Translations under genes and position numbers: made by a program
DNA from: Cylindrodendrum hubeiense
Lineage: Eukaryota; Ascomycota; Sordariomycetes; Hypocreales; Nectriaceae
DNA length: 57,241 nt
Reading direction: 5' to 3'
Assembly (NCBI GenBank): GCA_014621425.1
Contig: JAANBB010000255.1
Coordinates: 1 to 57,241 of the forward strand
The notes under the pieces: generated by a model
What the model saw: only the letters and a program-made list of their open reading frames with translations
Database searches by the model: none
Told to the model about the DNA's origin: nothing
Part shown: one piece after another, positions 43,501 to 55,492 of the stretch
Layout of the letters: each line of letters starts with the position of its first letter
Position numbering within the stretch: position 1 is the first letter of the stretch

Positions 43501-45906
43501 ATCAAAGTGTCGGAATGCAGCGAGGCGAGGACGTTATCAAAAATACCACGATTGTCGATTTAAATCTGGGGAGGGATGCCATTCTGGGAGATAAGTCATT
43601 ATCAAAGCGACCTGTTGGGCCACAGCCCTCATCAGCGGGTCGCCACTCCACTGGTCAGGAAGCCCTGCCTGAACGTGACGTTGCAGGTCGAAATATGCAT
43701 TCGGAACACGGCATCAGTTTTCGTCGCAGGTCGCACGTTAGCTTGCGAAATGTCCAGGGATTCAGTCTTCCTAAATCTCACAAACGGCAGCCGATTGCCA
43801 GGGATTGGTCGCCCATCCGCAAGAGGTACGTCGCGACCGTGGCTTGTCTGAGTACAGCGTTGATCGGTATATTGCTCGGCATTTATACTGGCCTCGTTCC
43901 CTCCATTCAGTACTATATTGTCGATCAGTCTCATGTCACTATCCACGGCAATACAGGTTGTTTCCTCGGCCTCGCACTGCCAACATTCTTTCTTTGGCCA
44001 CTGCCCCTACTCCACGGCCGAAAGCCATACATCATGGCTAGTCTTATCCTTGCAATGCCTCTCTTATTTCCGCAGGCAGTTGCAGTCAGTAGCCCCAGGT
44101 TGACAAATATCACATTATGGAGGGTGGTGTTGATTGCTTCTCGGACCTTAATGGGATGTTCACTTGGTTTTGCGAGCATGAACTTTCACTCCATCCTAAC
44201 AGATCTTTTTGGAGCCTCACTAATGAGCAAGAATCCCCACCAAGAGGTATTTGACCAGTTTGATGCGAGAAGACACGGAGGTGGCATGGGCGTTTGGCTT
44301 GGTATTTGGACCTGGTGCTGGATCGGATCTCTTGCCCTTGGTTTCCTCATCGGCGCCTCTATCATTGACCAGCATCCTCCAGCCTGGGGTTTCTACCTCA
44401 GTATTGTACTCATCGCGGTGGTGCTGCTGCTCAATGTCGTCTGTCCTGAGGCCCGCCGTTCCTCCTTCCGTCGATCTGTTGCCGAAGTCCGAACTGGCTC
44501 AGACATCTCACGCCGTCTTGCCCGCGGCGAGGTCATGATGCACCGAGTCAAGACAGGACCAAAGTGGTGGGGCAACGAGGTTTGGCATAGAGTGCTTCTC
44601 TCTCTAGAGATGCTTCGTCAGCCTGGTTTCTCTGTGATGGCTGTCTATGTCGCTTGGATCTATGCTCAGGTCGTCCTCGTCATCATCTTGCTAGGCTCGC
44701 TAGCTTCTCGGTTCTACCACCTGCGCTCCCCCTATGTCGGTCTTCATGTTACTGCTATGGCTCTAGGGGCTCTGCTTGCTATCCCGTTCCAGAAAGCCAG
44801 CATCTTTTCAAGATCTCGTCATTCTCGGGTTAATGCAAGCCGAGAGACTCTCGACCGAACGGTCGCGTGGTCATCGCACATGATTCGACGCTTGGTTTTC
44901 ACAATTGCACTGCCACTTGGAGCCGCTTTTTACGCTGCTGTTTCCTCTGGACCACCCATGAGTCTCGGTGTTCCATCATTTTTTGCAATGTGCATCGGTT
45001 TCCTCTCGAGTCTCGCTATTGCAGAATGTAACGGTCTAATCATGGAGACCTTTGACACTTCGGACCTCTCTCCAGGGATGATTGGCCGGCAGCGAGACGC
45101 GTCTGGCCAAACCCAGAAGAAGACAAACTACTCTTCATTCCCACGAGTGACATCCGGGTTTGCAATCATTCATTCCTTTGCATTCGTCCTCGCGGCCGGT
45201 TCAACCGCGCTGGGGGGGCCACATCACTCGGACTCTCGGGCAGCGGGTTGCCTCGGGCGTTGTAGCGAGCACTTTGTTCCTCTTGACCATACTGTTGATA
45301 TTGGTACTCATTCGCTTCAAGAATGTTCTCATCATACCGCGCTCGAAGTCAGCAGAGATGGAACGGCTGACCCAAGCTCGCCGGAAGTCTACCCAGCGTC
45401 GTGCCTCGATGCCCAATGACTTGCGAGCTTTGATGGAGGAGGATATAGCATGGCGCCCAGTCATGATTGGCAATCCCGTTGGCAAGAACCGTCGGGTGAA
45501 TTTGTTGGAGCTTGGATGCATGACGCGTTGGCAAGATATTCGGAGAAAGAACAAACTGATTGACGAGAGCGCTCACCTCAACCGATCGGCCTTAGATCAA
45601 GGACTTGAAGCTTTAGATGCTGCTCTGGAGGACCACATGGAGGATCTCCGACGAGCCCAAGGCCTATTCTCGAAGGGAAATGGAAAGAACAAGCAACCTA
45701 GTCGACTCCGCCGCAGCGATCAGCGCAGCGATCAGAGCAGCGGACAAACCCTAGATGTCGAACTAGACACGCTCGACCTCGGAATTAAATCTAGTGGCCC
45801 GTCTCACCAACGGCAATTCGGTGAAGTGGAGTGCTTCATGGGCCAGACAGTAAAAGAGGAAAACGAGGAGACACAGGCCGGCCCAAGCAGCCACAGGAAG
45901 GACTAA
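40587..45906 (+). CDS. MFS transporter with about 1,075-residue cytoplasmic N-terminal extension; frame broken twice
   Basis: One locus of about 1,770 codons encodes a 12-helix MFS permease of a filamentous-fungal group; the substrate is unknown. It starts at ATG 40587, or at 40704 (MSHGRPPQPLSPEP, also in frame). The first ~1,075 residues are disordered and Ser/Pro/His-rich. Helices begin at ATVACLSTALIGILLGIYTG (about 43830). Family-like landmarks are LPLLHGRKPYIMA, RRHGGGMGVWLGIWTW, RRSVAEVRTGSDISRRLARG and FQKASIFSRSRHS. Two lesions are present. An in-frame TAG at 41967-41969 has open frame continuing directly after it. A run of seven G (45212-45218) also shifts the frame between helix 11 and helix 12: helix 12 (VASGVVASTLFLLTILLILV) and the tail to the TAA at 45904-45906 read in the next frame. 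It is a pseudogene, an assembly artefact, or, for the TAG only, a missed in-frame intron. Confidence 0.75.
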
Positions 45907-46164
45907 AGTCAGAAGGGGAGGTCCAGAAATTGCCATGAGACTTGGGGAAAATGCAAGTAATTGACCTAGAAGGAATGCTGATAGAATACAAGAATGGTTC
46001 TTTTCCAACGCGTCCCAGTCCCTCCAAGTAGGTATCCAGTCTATGCTACTGCTCATTACAGTTCTCAAATGCATAGTTATTGTACAGACAGTCATAAAAC
46101 GCAAAGAAATTTCAGCTATAATGCTGAGGATATATCAACAACAAATCAACTCATGCGATCCCTA
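45907..46164. other. Short convergent 3' region
   Basis: 258 bases, AT-rich, between the MFS stop (+) and the CFEM gene stop (-). No other feature is seen. Confidence 0.55.
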
Positions 46165-49100
46165 TCATTGCACATTTAAAAACAGATCTTTTCCTCGTCG
46201 TGTAGGTGTCAACCGCGGTAGCCAAGTCGGGGTTGCGGGTAGACTAGAGTCGCGCCCTGACGTAGATTCCTCTTGGGAGCCAGCATTTTCGCGACGCCAC
46301 TTTGCCCGAGCGGGATCGGTGGGGATTGCCATGTTGGCTGCGCGGTTGGGGCCGAGGCGTTTGGCCAGCAGGGATGAGCTCGTGGAGACTGATTGGTCTG
46401 AGCCCCGAGATGGATCGTAGTCCGGGTTGGGTTGTCTGGGAGGTTGCAGAGGGTGCCACTGGTGGTGGTGATGATGATGATCCTGTGGTGGTTGTTGTTG
46501 GTATTGACGTTGTGGTTGTGGTTGTGGCTGTTGTTGTTGGTGTTGTTGTGATTGCTGGTGTGGTGGTTGTTGGTATGGTGGTTGCCGTTGTGGTTGCTGT
46601 TGTGATTGCCGTTGTGATTGCCGTTGTGTTGGCTGATACGGTTGATATTGCCGTTGGGGTTGTGGTTGCTGCTGCTGTTGCTGCTGCTGCTGATATTGGT
46701 ATGGTTGTTGCTGCTCCTGCTGCTGATAGTGGGATTGATACGGCTGCTGCTGTTGATACTGGTATTGAGCAGGTTGCTGCGGCGGTTGCTGTGGAGGTTG
46801 CTGGTAAGGCTGAGTGGCCGCTGGGTCAGGCCCAGAGGCGGAACCAGCATGTTGGAATTGGGAGGACTGGCGGGTATTCAGGGGTTGAGGGTATGGCGGG
46901 TTGAACAAGAATGCAGGTGCCCGGGGCTTGGGCGGAGGGGCTGGCCCCTTCTCTTCTGGCTCGGGAGAGGGCTCGACGACTCGCATCGTGGGAGAGCCTG
47001 AACGGAGCAGGCCCGGGTTGGCCACAGGTTTTCTCCCGACCTTCTGGGCCGCATTGGACGCCATGCCGGGGCCAGATGGAGGTTGCATCGTGCCCAGAGT
47101 CGGGCTGGGCTGTCCTGGTGGGTAGTACACCATCGGTCTTGAGGGAGGAGGCGCGGTTTTCTTATTCGCATCCCAGCCCTGCGTCGTGACTCCGCTGATC
47201 CGCCTTGGGTCTCGACTGGGAATCTTGGGATAGGTCACTGGAGAGCGCCCACTGCCCGAGTGAGGTGACTCGGCAACGGGCGAAAGGTTGCCTGGCAGCT
47301 CGAGCGCGGGCGACGGGTCACTGATGGAACCCTCGGACGAGGTGGTGATGGTGGTGGCATCGCTGCTACCGGAGGCACGGGGTCGGGTCAGGTTCCGGGT
47401 GAGCGAGCGGCGGTTGGAAGAGTTGCGCCGCGGGATTTGCTGGACCTGGGAGGGAGGGTTGGACTGGCCCGAGAAGGGAACATTGGATTGCGGCTGCGCA
47501 CGAGGGCCCATGGGCTTCGGGGGTACGTTGCCAGTTTGCCACCTCCCTGGGATGATCTCTGCGGGAGGTGCGAGAGATGCCTTCAGGGCATCGGCAGATA
47601 GTGGGGAGACTATATCTTGCTTCTTGCCATTCGAGTCACCAGCGAGTGGAAGATTGACGTTGTCCTTAGGAGGCGGCTTCGGGGCAACACCCCGGGACTC
47701 GACGGCTTGGGTGGCATTCCTGGGATCACCAAGAACCCAGTTCCCGTACTGGTCAGCGACGTAGTAGGTTGCTGCCGAAAGCGGTGTTGTTGGCGGTGGC
47801 CTCCAAACCTGGGCAGAAGGCGACATTGAGCCCCGGTCATCGTCCTCAAACTCGGTCAGTGTGCTCTCGCGTTGGTAGTGCGACGAGGGTGGTCTGGGAT
47901 TGTTTGATGTCGGGATTTGCAGCTTGGGAGGAGGTGGCGGCGCTTGCTTAGACACTGTGGGCGAAGCTACAGAGGCCAGTGGGCCGATTTCCAGGGGAGG
48001 CAGTCGAGGAGGATTCTCCTGGCGGGATGGTCCTCCATAATGTTGAGGGCCTGGCCATTCATCATGGGGCTGCAGAGAGTTCTTCTTCGAAATATTGAGG
48101 GGGAGAACTGGCAGGACGGGCTTCGCGGGGAGCAACCTGGACATTCGCCTCGATGTTGCGGTTTGAGTTGTGACCCGACTGTGGGCAGGCGATATTGCCA
48201 GGCCGATTACATCGGGTTTGTAACTCGAACGGTTGTAGGACGCCGTGGGACGGATGTAGGTCGGTAAAGGAGGTGGTGGGAAAGAATCCAGTGGTGGCCG
48301 GATCTGATGAGCGATCCAGGAGTTGGTCCTGTCAGTTTCCGAGCGGTCGGGTTTGTAGCCCCAAGTGTCCCGCATGGGGAGGAAGCCGTTCTTGAGGTTA
48401 GGATACTTTCTGCGGCGGTAGTATCTCGCCAGGAGAATGGCTCCAATTGCAAGGCCGGCGGCCGCAAGGACACCCACAGAAATACCGGCAACCTGGTCAC
48501 GGGAGAGAGAATTTCCTTTGTCTCCATCATCGCTTTTGCCGCCTCCAGCCGCCGCAGCCGTGCTTGTGCTTGTCTCTGTCGCCGAGTGGGTCGTTGTTGA
48601 GGATTCATCGATTGTCGTTGGTTTCAAGCTGGTCACGGTATCCGAGGTACGGGTTGTTGAAGAGTAGGTGGACGTTCTAAAAGTTGTGCTTGTCGTCGAT
48701 GACGATCGGTGAGGGATCGGAGGCGGAGACGATGTTTCTAAGACCAATGTCGTCGGCAATGTAGTGTAGGACGTGCTCGTGGTCGTGGTGGTTGTGGTTG
48801 TCTGTACTGGGGGGAATGTAACGATTCCTCCAGAAGTCGGTATGACGAGAGTCGCAGTGATGGTCCTGTGAGTAGGCTGAACTGCATTGGGTTGGTCGTT
48901 ACACATCCCATACGCATTGTAAATTACCGTCTCTGTCTCGTTATCAGTCGTGTAGTACAATGGAGGTTTTTGAGCACAACATACCACTTGCGTCAATGTC
49001 CGAACAGAACCCAACCGACTTCTCTGCCACAATACACTGCAACGCACCCTCGCCGAGGGTGAACCCAGTCGCTCCGACGCGAGAACATAGACATTCTAAC

Positions 49101-49297
49101 GTGGGATCGTTTGCACACTTTGTGGAGCTGTAACTAACATAAAGAAAAGAAATGAAGCATTCCTCAGCACAGCTAGGAATGAAGTTGGAGATGTTGGTCG
49201 GAAGACTATACGCCAGTGTGGCGGTGGTGTATAAGAGAGTGCTCAACCATAGCGAAGCGAAGAACGATGGCCCCTTGGCCATTCTATAAGGAAACAT
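46165..49297 (-). CDS. CFEM-domain single-pass membrane protein with Gln-rich prion-like tail
   Basis: Two exons, 49297-48985 and 48932-46165, with a 52-nt intron (GTATGT...CAG), give 1026 aa. A signal peptide/anchor (ending near TTATLAYS, about 30) precedes a CFEM domain with the full set of eight cysteines at 43, 47, 61, 69, 71, 88, 98 and 115; the eighth is encoded in exon 2. CFEM proteins are extracellular; some bind haem or act as surface receptors (family knowledge). A Thr/Ser-rich mucin-like stalk leads to one transmembrane helix (about 252-274, VAGISVGVLAAAGLAIGAIL) and an RRRK stop-transfer. The cytoplasmic part is about 750 aa, Pro-rich with many PPP runs. A Gln/Pro/Tyr-rich segment at about 805-935 includes a His6 run. 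The start could also be the second Met (residue 6). The architecture is that of a CFEM receptor rather than a GPI-anchored CFEM protein. Confidence 0.85.
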
Positions 49298-51455
49298 CTG
49301 AAGAGCAAAGAGTCAGTCCCCGACATCGTAGGCTATGAAAAGTGGCCTCGGTTTGATGAAGGAGGCGCGAGGGCATTGGGATGGGCTCGGGTGGACTCAC
49401 CTATGGGAAAGGAGATATTAATTGAGATGTCCAGCATCTCAGCATGATTCATCGACACTCATGGAAACAAAGGAAAGGATCCAGATCATGCAAAGGCGAT
49501 ACGACGCTGTCAAGGGGGAGGATAATTGGGGAACAAACACACGAAACACACACCCGGACAAGGAAATAAGGAGACGGGGAAAGAAAAGGGAGATGGATGA
49601 AGGAAGCTGACGGAGACGAAGAGACGGAGAGCACGAGAGGCGAAGGAAGGGTTGGGAATCCGGCCGCCCCCAGGAGGAAGAGAGGAAGAGAGGAAAAGGA
49701 ATATGGGCATAGGCGCAGGAGCCCAGCGCTTGCTGGGCCGTGAGTACATCCACCGTGAGCACATCCATGACGCTGGCGGTTCGGACCTGCATCTTGCAAG
49801 CCATGGTCTTCAGCTGGAGCCGCCGAGGGCGATTCTGATCTGCTGGTCCCGCATGTCGCATGTCGGCCGCGGTTGTGCACTCGGTTGTGCACTCAGGTTT
49901 GCAGGTCTGCGTCATGACGGCGCCATGGGCCGCTGCAAGCCAGCGGTGGGGTCCTACCACGTCTATTTCGGTTGGTGAATCCGCCCCAGCAGCGCATCGG
50001 TCGCAAGCGACGGCAGCCATGCAGGCCTGGCGACGGAAAAAGACCGTCCCATCGGGGGCCGCCCCAGCGAGGCCCAGTCACCGCATTCGCGACCTCACGA
50101 AGTTCGGTGCGGCGGTTACGTCGCGACATGAGTGGCTGGCGCTGCCCGGCCCGTTAGGCGCCGCCATAAACGCGGGCGGGCCCGGCGCCAAAACGGCCAA
50201 CGGATCATCACGTGATGGTGATTTGCCAGCCGCCCCCAGCCAATCATGCCCGCCCGCCCGCCACTTAAGCTTACGGAGGCCGTCTTGGGGGCCCTAGCCG
50301 TGCAGCCCGTGGAGACGTCTGCGACGACCCCAAAAAGATCCAAGCCCACCCCGGGACGCCCCTACATGTCCTCCCGGTTTCGGGATGCCACGACTGGGTG
50401 CGGCTGTGTCGTCTTGGTGCTTGCGTCTTGTCAGTCCTATTTTGCTGGCCGCAGGGGGTCAGCCCGAGCAAGGTCCTCCGAGCCCGAACACTGACAGCTC
50501 TGAGACCCGCCAGTCTCCATGGCCCCAGCTCAACGCGAGATCTACACGATAGTAGCTGGCAGCTGGATTCTTGGCGGTGACAGCACGGGCTCCTGAGGGT
50601 CAATGAAGATGCAGCCCAGCCCTCCTCGTCCACATGAGCATCATGAAATAGGCGGACGGTGGGCCGGGGCCAGGAGTTCCTGGGGGGGTCGTAGTCGCCG
50701 TTGCTGACGAGCGGCAGCCAGAGATTGCAATTGTAAATGCCCCAATTTCCCAATGTGATCCGATGTCTGAGGCGCATGGGCGGTAGATGAAGCTGCCCTA
50801 AGAGATTAACACATGCACTATTGCCCCCGCCATGGCTAGCGAGGACATGTCACTCTCAGAGCATAGCCTCAGCGAATAAGCTGCATTTGCTTACAAGAAG
50901 CGCCCCCGTCCTCATGTCCGTACAGATTACAAGGCTCCAACTTTGAAGATCAAGTTGCATCCCATACTGCAACCCAACGTCTTACTGCATGTCTTCCTTC
51001 ATGACAGGGCTAAATATACTCCGAGGAGAGCAAGATGTGGACGATGCCTTATTTATCTTTATCAAAAATCTAGATTCTCCGCCAACAGAGCTCTCCGCCA
51101 GACTTGAACAATTCCCAAAGCCCCGCGTCGCAGTTCCATGGGTGTCATGGCAGCCCTCGCCCCCACGGGCTCGTCGTGGATGCTGAAGCCAACAAAAAAA
51201 AAAGGAGGAGAAAATATGCGGCAAAACGAAAAGCATCAAAAATAGCCTCAGACGCCGACGCCGACAAAACACCGACAACATAATTAACACACGTGTCGGG
51301 ATGAGACGAGCTCAGGATGCCACAAATCGATCTCTTCCCTCCCTGTTCATATAAACCAAGGAGGGAGGGAAGCACTCCAGCCAACACAACCCCTAACCCT
51401 CCCTTCCAACCAACAAATGCTATGAGCAACCAATAAGCTTCTAACAGTCGTGCTC
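49298..51455. other. Intergenic: CFEM gene promoter side and SNF7 3' side
   Basis: About 2.2 kb. It contains a tandem 12-mer (49870-49893) and purine-rich DNA (about 49610-49710). Several overlapping open frames occur near 49860-50780 without recognisable domains. No gene is called. Confidence 0.5.
49870..49893. repeat. Perfect 12-bp tandem duplication containing GTGCAC
   Basis: CGGTTGTGCACT occurs twice back to back (49870-49881 and 49882-49893), so the 6-bp palindrome GTGCAC is repeated 12 bases apart, about 575 bases upstream of the CFEM gene start. Confidence 0.9.
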
Positions 51456-52306
51456 TCACATGGCCATCTCTGCCTGGAGCTTGCGGAGTTCGGCTTCCTC
51501 GTCGTCCTCCTCTTCGATTACCTGCTTCTTGCTCGACACGGCTGCAATAGGTCAGTATTGATGGAAAGTGGTTGTGATTAGCGTGGAACGTACGCTCTGT
51601 GTTTGCCGGAGTGGGCATCTTGTGAACTGCATCCGACACGGGGACGTTGCCCGTCTTCAGCATCTGTTCGTCCAGCTGCTCCTGTTGAAGCTCCTCCAGT
51701 TCGTCCTCCAGCTCTGCTTCGTCCACATACTCGCCGATCGTAGCTCCTGTGATGGCGTTGACAATCTCCTCGCTGAGCGCATTCTGGTCCCGCAGAGTCT
51801 CCCTATTACCCAGGTTAGTGCCTTGTTATACTCGATTCGAATGCGACATCTTCGCAAGACGTACATCGTCTCGTCCACTTTCTCTGGCGTGAGCTTTCCG
51901 TGAATCTGCTTCATCGCCTGGCCCGCCTTCTCCATGGCCGCCAACGTCTCCCGGTTGATATTTGCCGACTCGATCGCATTAATCTGCTGCTCCAAGGTTC
52001 CGATCTGTGCCACAGTTTGCTCGAGCGAGTGCTCGTGTGTCTTCTTGCGCCTTAAAGCCGCCTTGGCCGCTACTATCCGTCAGCACATCTGCCCCGCAAT
52101 GTCCCCTCCGCTTATCGGGTCGTTCGCATACCAGTCTTGTTCGTGCTAACGTTCTTGCGAGCGACACCATCTTGCTCATCAATCTGACCCTGGAGATGCT
52201 TCTCGCGCTTCTGCAGCATGTCAAGCTGCGAGCGCAGCCCTAGGATCGCATTCTTGGGACTGTCCTTCTTCTTCTGAGCGGCGGCACCGCCAAACCAGCC
52301 CCACAT
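51456..52306 (-). CDS. SNF7: ESCRT-III core subunit Snf7/Vps32
   Basis: This polymerises on endosomal membranes to drive multivesicular-body budding; in filamentous ascomycetes it also serves pH (PalI/PacC) signalling (family knowledge). Four exons, 52306-52132, 52072-51865, 51802-51594 and 51541-51456, give 225 aa. The three introns (59, 62 and 52 nt) are GT-AG and each restores the family frame. The N-terminus MWGWFGGAAAQKKKDSPKNA is the usual membrane-insertion start. A basic helix-1 region follows (RSQLDMLQKREKHL), then AKAALRRKKTHE. The acidic C-terminal half contains ELEDELEELQQEQLDEQML. The C-terminus, EEDDEEAELRKLQAEMAM, carries a MIM-like helix expected to bind Vps4/Bro1. The length is normal for the family and nothing is broken. 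Confidence 0.95.
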
Positions 52307-54003
52307 CTTGATAGTTGTTGGGTTCTGAGAGTCTCGGCTGCGGGAAGGGGAGTTGTGTGCAAGTTTAATAAACCTGTCCGTATCGAGCCGGAAGGGCTCG
52401 GTGGTCGTCCCGGGAAATAGCGTAACGCTCTCGACGAAGGCTGGGATGGTGGGGTCAGGCTGAAGGGGTATGCCGAGTTAGCACAATAGGGAAACGGACC
52501 CGGTGGGCGGAAGATGAGCGGTGAACTTACGCAAAACGTGTAGCGTCCAGGAGCGGAGAGAGTCGTGTCGCTCGTCGTCGTCAGCGTCGTCGTCGTCGGT
52601 GTTGTTGATGGATGGGGGCAGTTGTAGCCTGCGGGACACTTATCGCTGCCTTCGTCGTTCGCAGGACGATGACGGCACTCTCACCTTTAGCCGCGGTTTT
52701 ACCATGATCATGTGACGCCACATTCACATGGCCCGGACCCCTGTGGAGTCTTGATGAAATTATTCTGACCACTGGGACTACACCGTCCGAGCCTGACATT
52801 CAGGGTCACGCGCGGAGGTCTCCGGGCGTCTCTAAATTGCCGTCATCAGCCATTGTCTGATTATATCGTTCGTAATTGCCAATATCTCCTTCTTAATAGT
52901 ATAGTACAGATCGCCTTTTCAGTGGTCCATCCAAATTACCAATGCTAAAACACTAACCCCCAAGACCAACCCGAGGCTGCTCATTCATGTTCATTTGCCT
53001 CCTCGAATATGCCCCAAGGCATCCAGAACGTAGCAGGCTGCCTCATTACCAGCAACGCGGCATTTACCGGGAATATCCCACCCTTCATTATAGTCCCAGC
53101 GTCAGTAGTCACGTATTTCCTGTGGTTCAGCATGCAGGCAGCGCAGCTGATCCTGGACGCCACTGAACATGGAAGTGGTCAAGACGCCGCTGTCAAAGTC
53201 AAAGGACGTGGCACCGCCCATATGGCGACTAGGCTTCCAAGATTCCATCGAGGTTGACGTTACGTGATATTAATTTCTGCCTTGATCAAATACTTCTATA
53301 CATAAGTGCTTATATTGAAATCAGGCAGAATTGGCTGATATGCCCGTTTATTTTATCCTCTATATGGTAATGTTATGATCCTCCTTCGTTGTAGAGTTCC
53401 TGCCATTAAGATCCTTGGCTATCATCCGTGCCGGCTCACACTGCTTCCCTCATTATCGGTCATAACCACAGGTTTGAGAACAAGTCTTCGAGTATCTCTT
53501 CGTTTCTATTACATAGGTACAATAGGTACCCCACTCCAAACTCCGTCTGATCATGCCAGCCAGTTTTCGCCAGCCCTTCTGAGTTCTCTATTCCAGGTAC
53601 GAACTGTTTGCTCCACCCAAGTTGAACATATATAACCAGAAACAAATATTACAGAGAAGCATCTGGTTCGCGGCCGAAACTGGTCCCAGGAAACTATAAC
53701 GCTAGAAATGCCGCAATGATGCTGGACAGGTGCCATGTAACCATGGACTTGCCTTGTCCTGAGAGGCCGAAGAAGAAAAGTATAGAAGAGAGGGATAAGT
53801 TCTCCGCGCTGGCTTGACTTCGCGTCCGTGTCGAAGTTGGCCAGGGAAGGTTGAAAGGTTGACAGGCGTAAACATCATGAATCCTCATACAACTTTTGCG
53901 CGTCCATCAAGTCGGCGACCGAAACCTTCGGACCAGTCCGGGGAAAAGAAGCGGGTTGAGGCGCGAGACGTCATTCAGGCGCATCATCATGAAGTCGTGT
54001 CGT
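52307..54003. other. Intergenic: SNF7 promoter side and MNN9 3' side
   Basis: About 1.7 kb. A GTC-rich microsatellite (about 52567-52600) lies in the SNF7 upstream region. From about 52860 to 53650 the DNA is AT-richer with no convincing frame. Short frames near 52981-53257 on both strands overlap and resemble nothing I know. Confidence 0.5.
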
Positions 54004-55492
54004 CTATTTGTTTCCTCCCTTCTCATCGGTGTCGATATGCCAGACGATGTAGTTGGGAAGACCAATGACTTGGTAGCCCGCTCGCTTAGCCATCTTGGCG
54101 AATCCTTCGGTCTCGGCCTGGTTTTCGAATGCGTAGCAGGGGAAGTTGATACCTGGGTTGGTTTGTTAGTCGAGAACTCGGTTGTACGGTCATCAGGTTG
54201 CGTACCAGATCGATGGACATCAGCCTTGACGACGATATTGACTCCGCCAATGCCATCAAGCTCGACTTCCACGTCCTTGTTCTCACGCCAGTCGCCCATC
54301 TTGGCGAGGTACTCGCGGCCAGTGTCGTATTGTTTATAGCCTAGTACGAACACACGGTCAGAATGCTTCACTGTCGTCAATTCGGTGTCACTAACCCTCA
54401 GCAAGCACGACATCCTTCGGGAGAGTGCTGGCAAGCTTGCGGCCCTTGTCTGATTCGATCCAGGAGTTGTAATCGACTATCCACATCTGTTAGTGTTCTG
54501 TTGCGGTCGTCCCTGGTTCGCGGCAGTCACTTACATCGTCCTTCAATATCCACACCCTTCTCAATCCTGTGAAACCAGATGTCTTGCAGATACGTTAGCG
54601 TCAGTGTCCTCGGCGCAGATTGCAGCCGTCAACTTACTTGGGACAATAATATCCTTGTCATGGGCGATGAAATCCTCCAAGATCCTCCCCGGACAGTCAA
54701 CAATGTCAACATCTCTCCAGTAGACCCATGAGTGCTCCGGTTTTAGGGCGGTAGCCAGGAGATAGTTCCTCGCCTTGCCCATCGCCTTTCGACGGGGGCC
54801 CTGTGCCTCGAAGGAATGTCTCTCTTGCACATCTTGACTGAGGTGGAAGTCAAAGTCCTTCTCGATAACCATGGCGCTGTTGAAGGGAATATCGCCCGGT
54901 TGTCGCTGAAGGCGGTCCAGCTCAGAGGCGAGGATGGCCAGTGTATCATCGGTGGAATCGGAGATTAGGAATGCGACATCGATCAGACGGTGCGGGTACG
55001 TGATTTGGGAGAGGAGTTGGAAGTATCGAGGGAGGAAGGAGGAAGCATCCTTCAGGGGCGTCAGGATCAAAACTCGTTCTTCGTTGGCGAGCGCCCTGCG
55101 AGTCGACTTGATGGGGTTCAGGTCGATGTGTTGGATCGACGTGGCGCCGACCTCGATGGGAGCGTGATGGTTGAAAAGGACTGGCGTCTTCATGTGTGAG
55201 TTCCAGACAGCAAACTCGTTCGGCGTCATGTCCATGGGCGATTTGCCTGGGCCCCAACTGGAAAGAATTCAGTCAACAAAATTGTGCAGCCTCGTCGCCG
55301 TCGCCGAGTCGTGCCATACCTCTGTGGCACAGGGGCCGAACTAAACATGCTACGCCATAGCAGCAGGAAGACGCAGATGAAGACAACCAGGGGGAAGAAT
55401 CGCGACCTCGTCACGTTGTTCCGCAGAAATCTACCCAGCGGAAGCTGAGCCTTGGTGGCTTTCCAGTTGAGTCCACCCTGAGGGAGAAGCAT
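54004..55492 (-). CDS. MNN9: Mannan polymerase I subunit Mnn9 (alpha-1,6-mannosyltransferase complex)
   Basis: This Golgi type II membrane glycosyltransferase extends the alpha-1,6-mannan backbone on cell-wall proteins (Anp1/Van1/Mnn9 family). Six exons, 55492-55320, 55257-54638, 54582-54535, 54476-54396, 54340-54206 and 54152-54004, give 401 aa. The five introns of 53-62 nt each restore the frame. The cytoplasmic tail MLLPQGGLNWKATKAQLP is followed by a TM anchor (about 32-46). The catalytic region has VLILTPLKDAS, DSTDDTLA, EAQGPRRKAMGKARNYLL, the DXD-type YWRDVDIVDCP, NIWFHR, FDYNSW, GGVNIVVKADVHRSG and NFPCYAFENQAETEGFAKMA. It ends with a typical HIDTDEKGG segment. Sequence blocks fit Mnn9 better than Van1 or Anp1. 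The second intron ends in AAG rather than CAG/TAG but has a CTAAC branch site. Confidence 0.95.
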
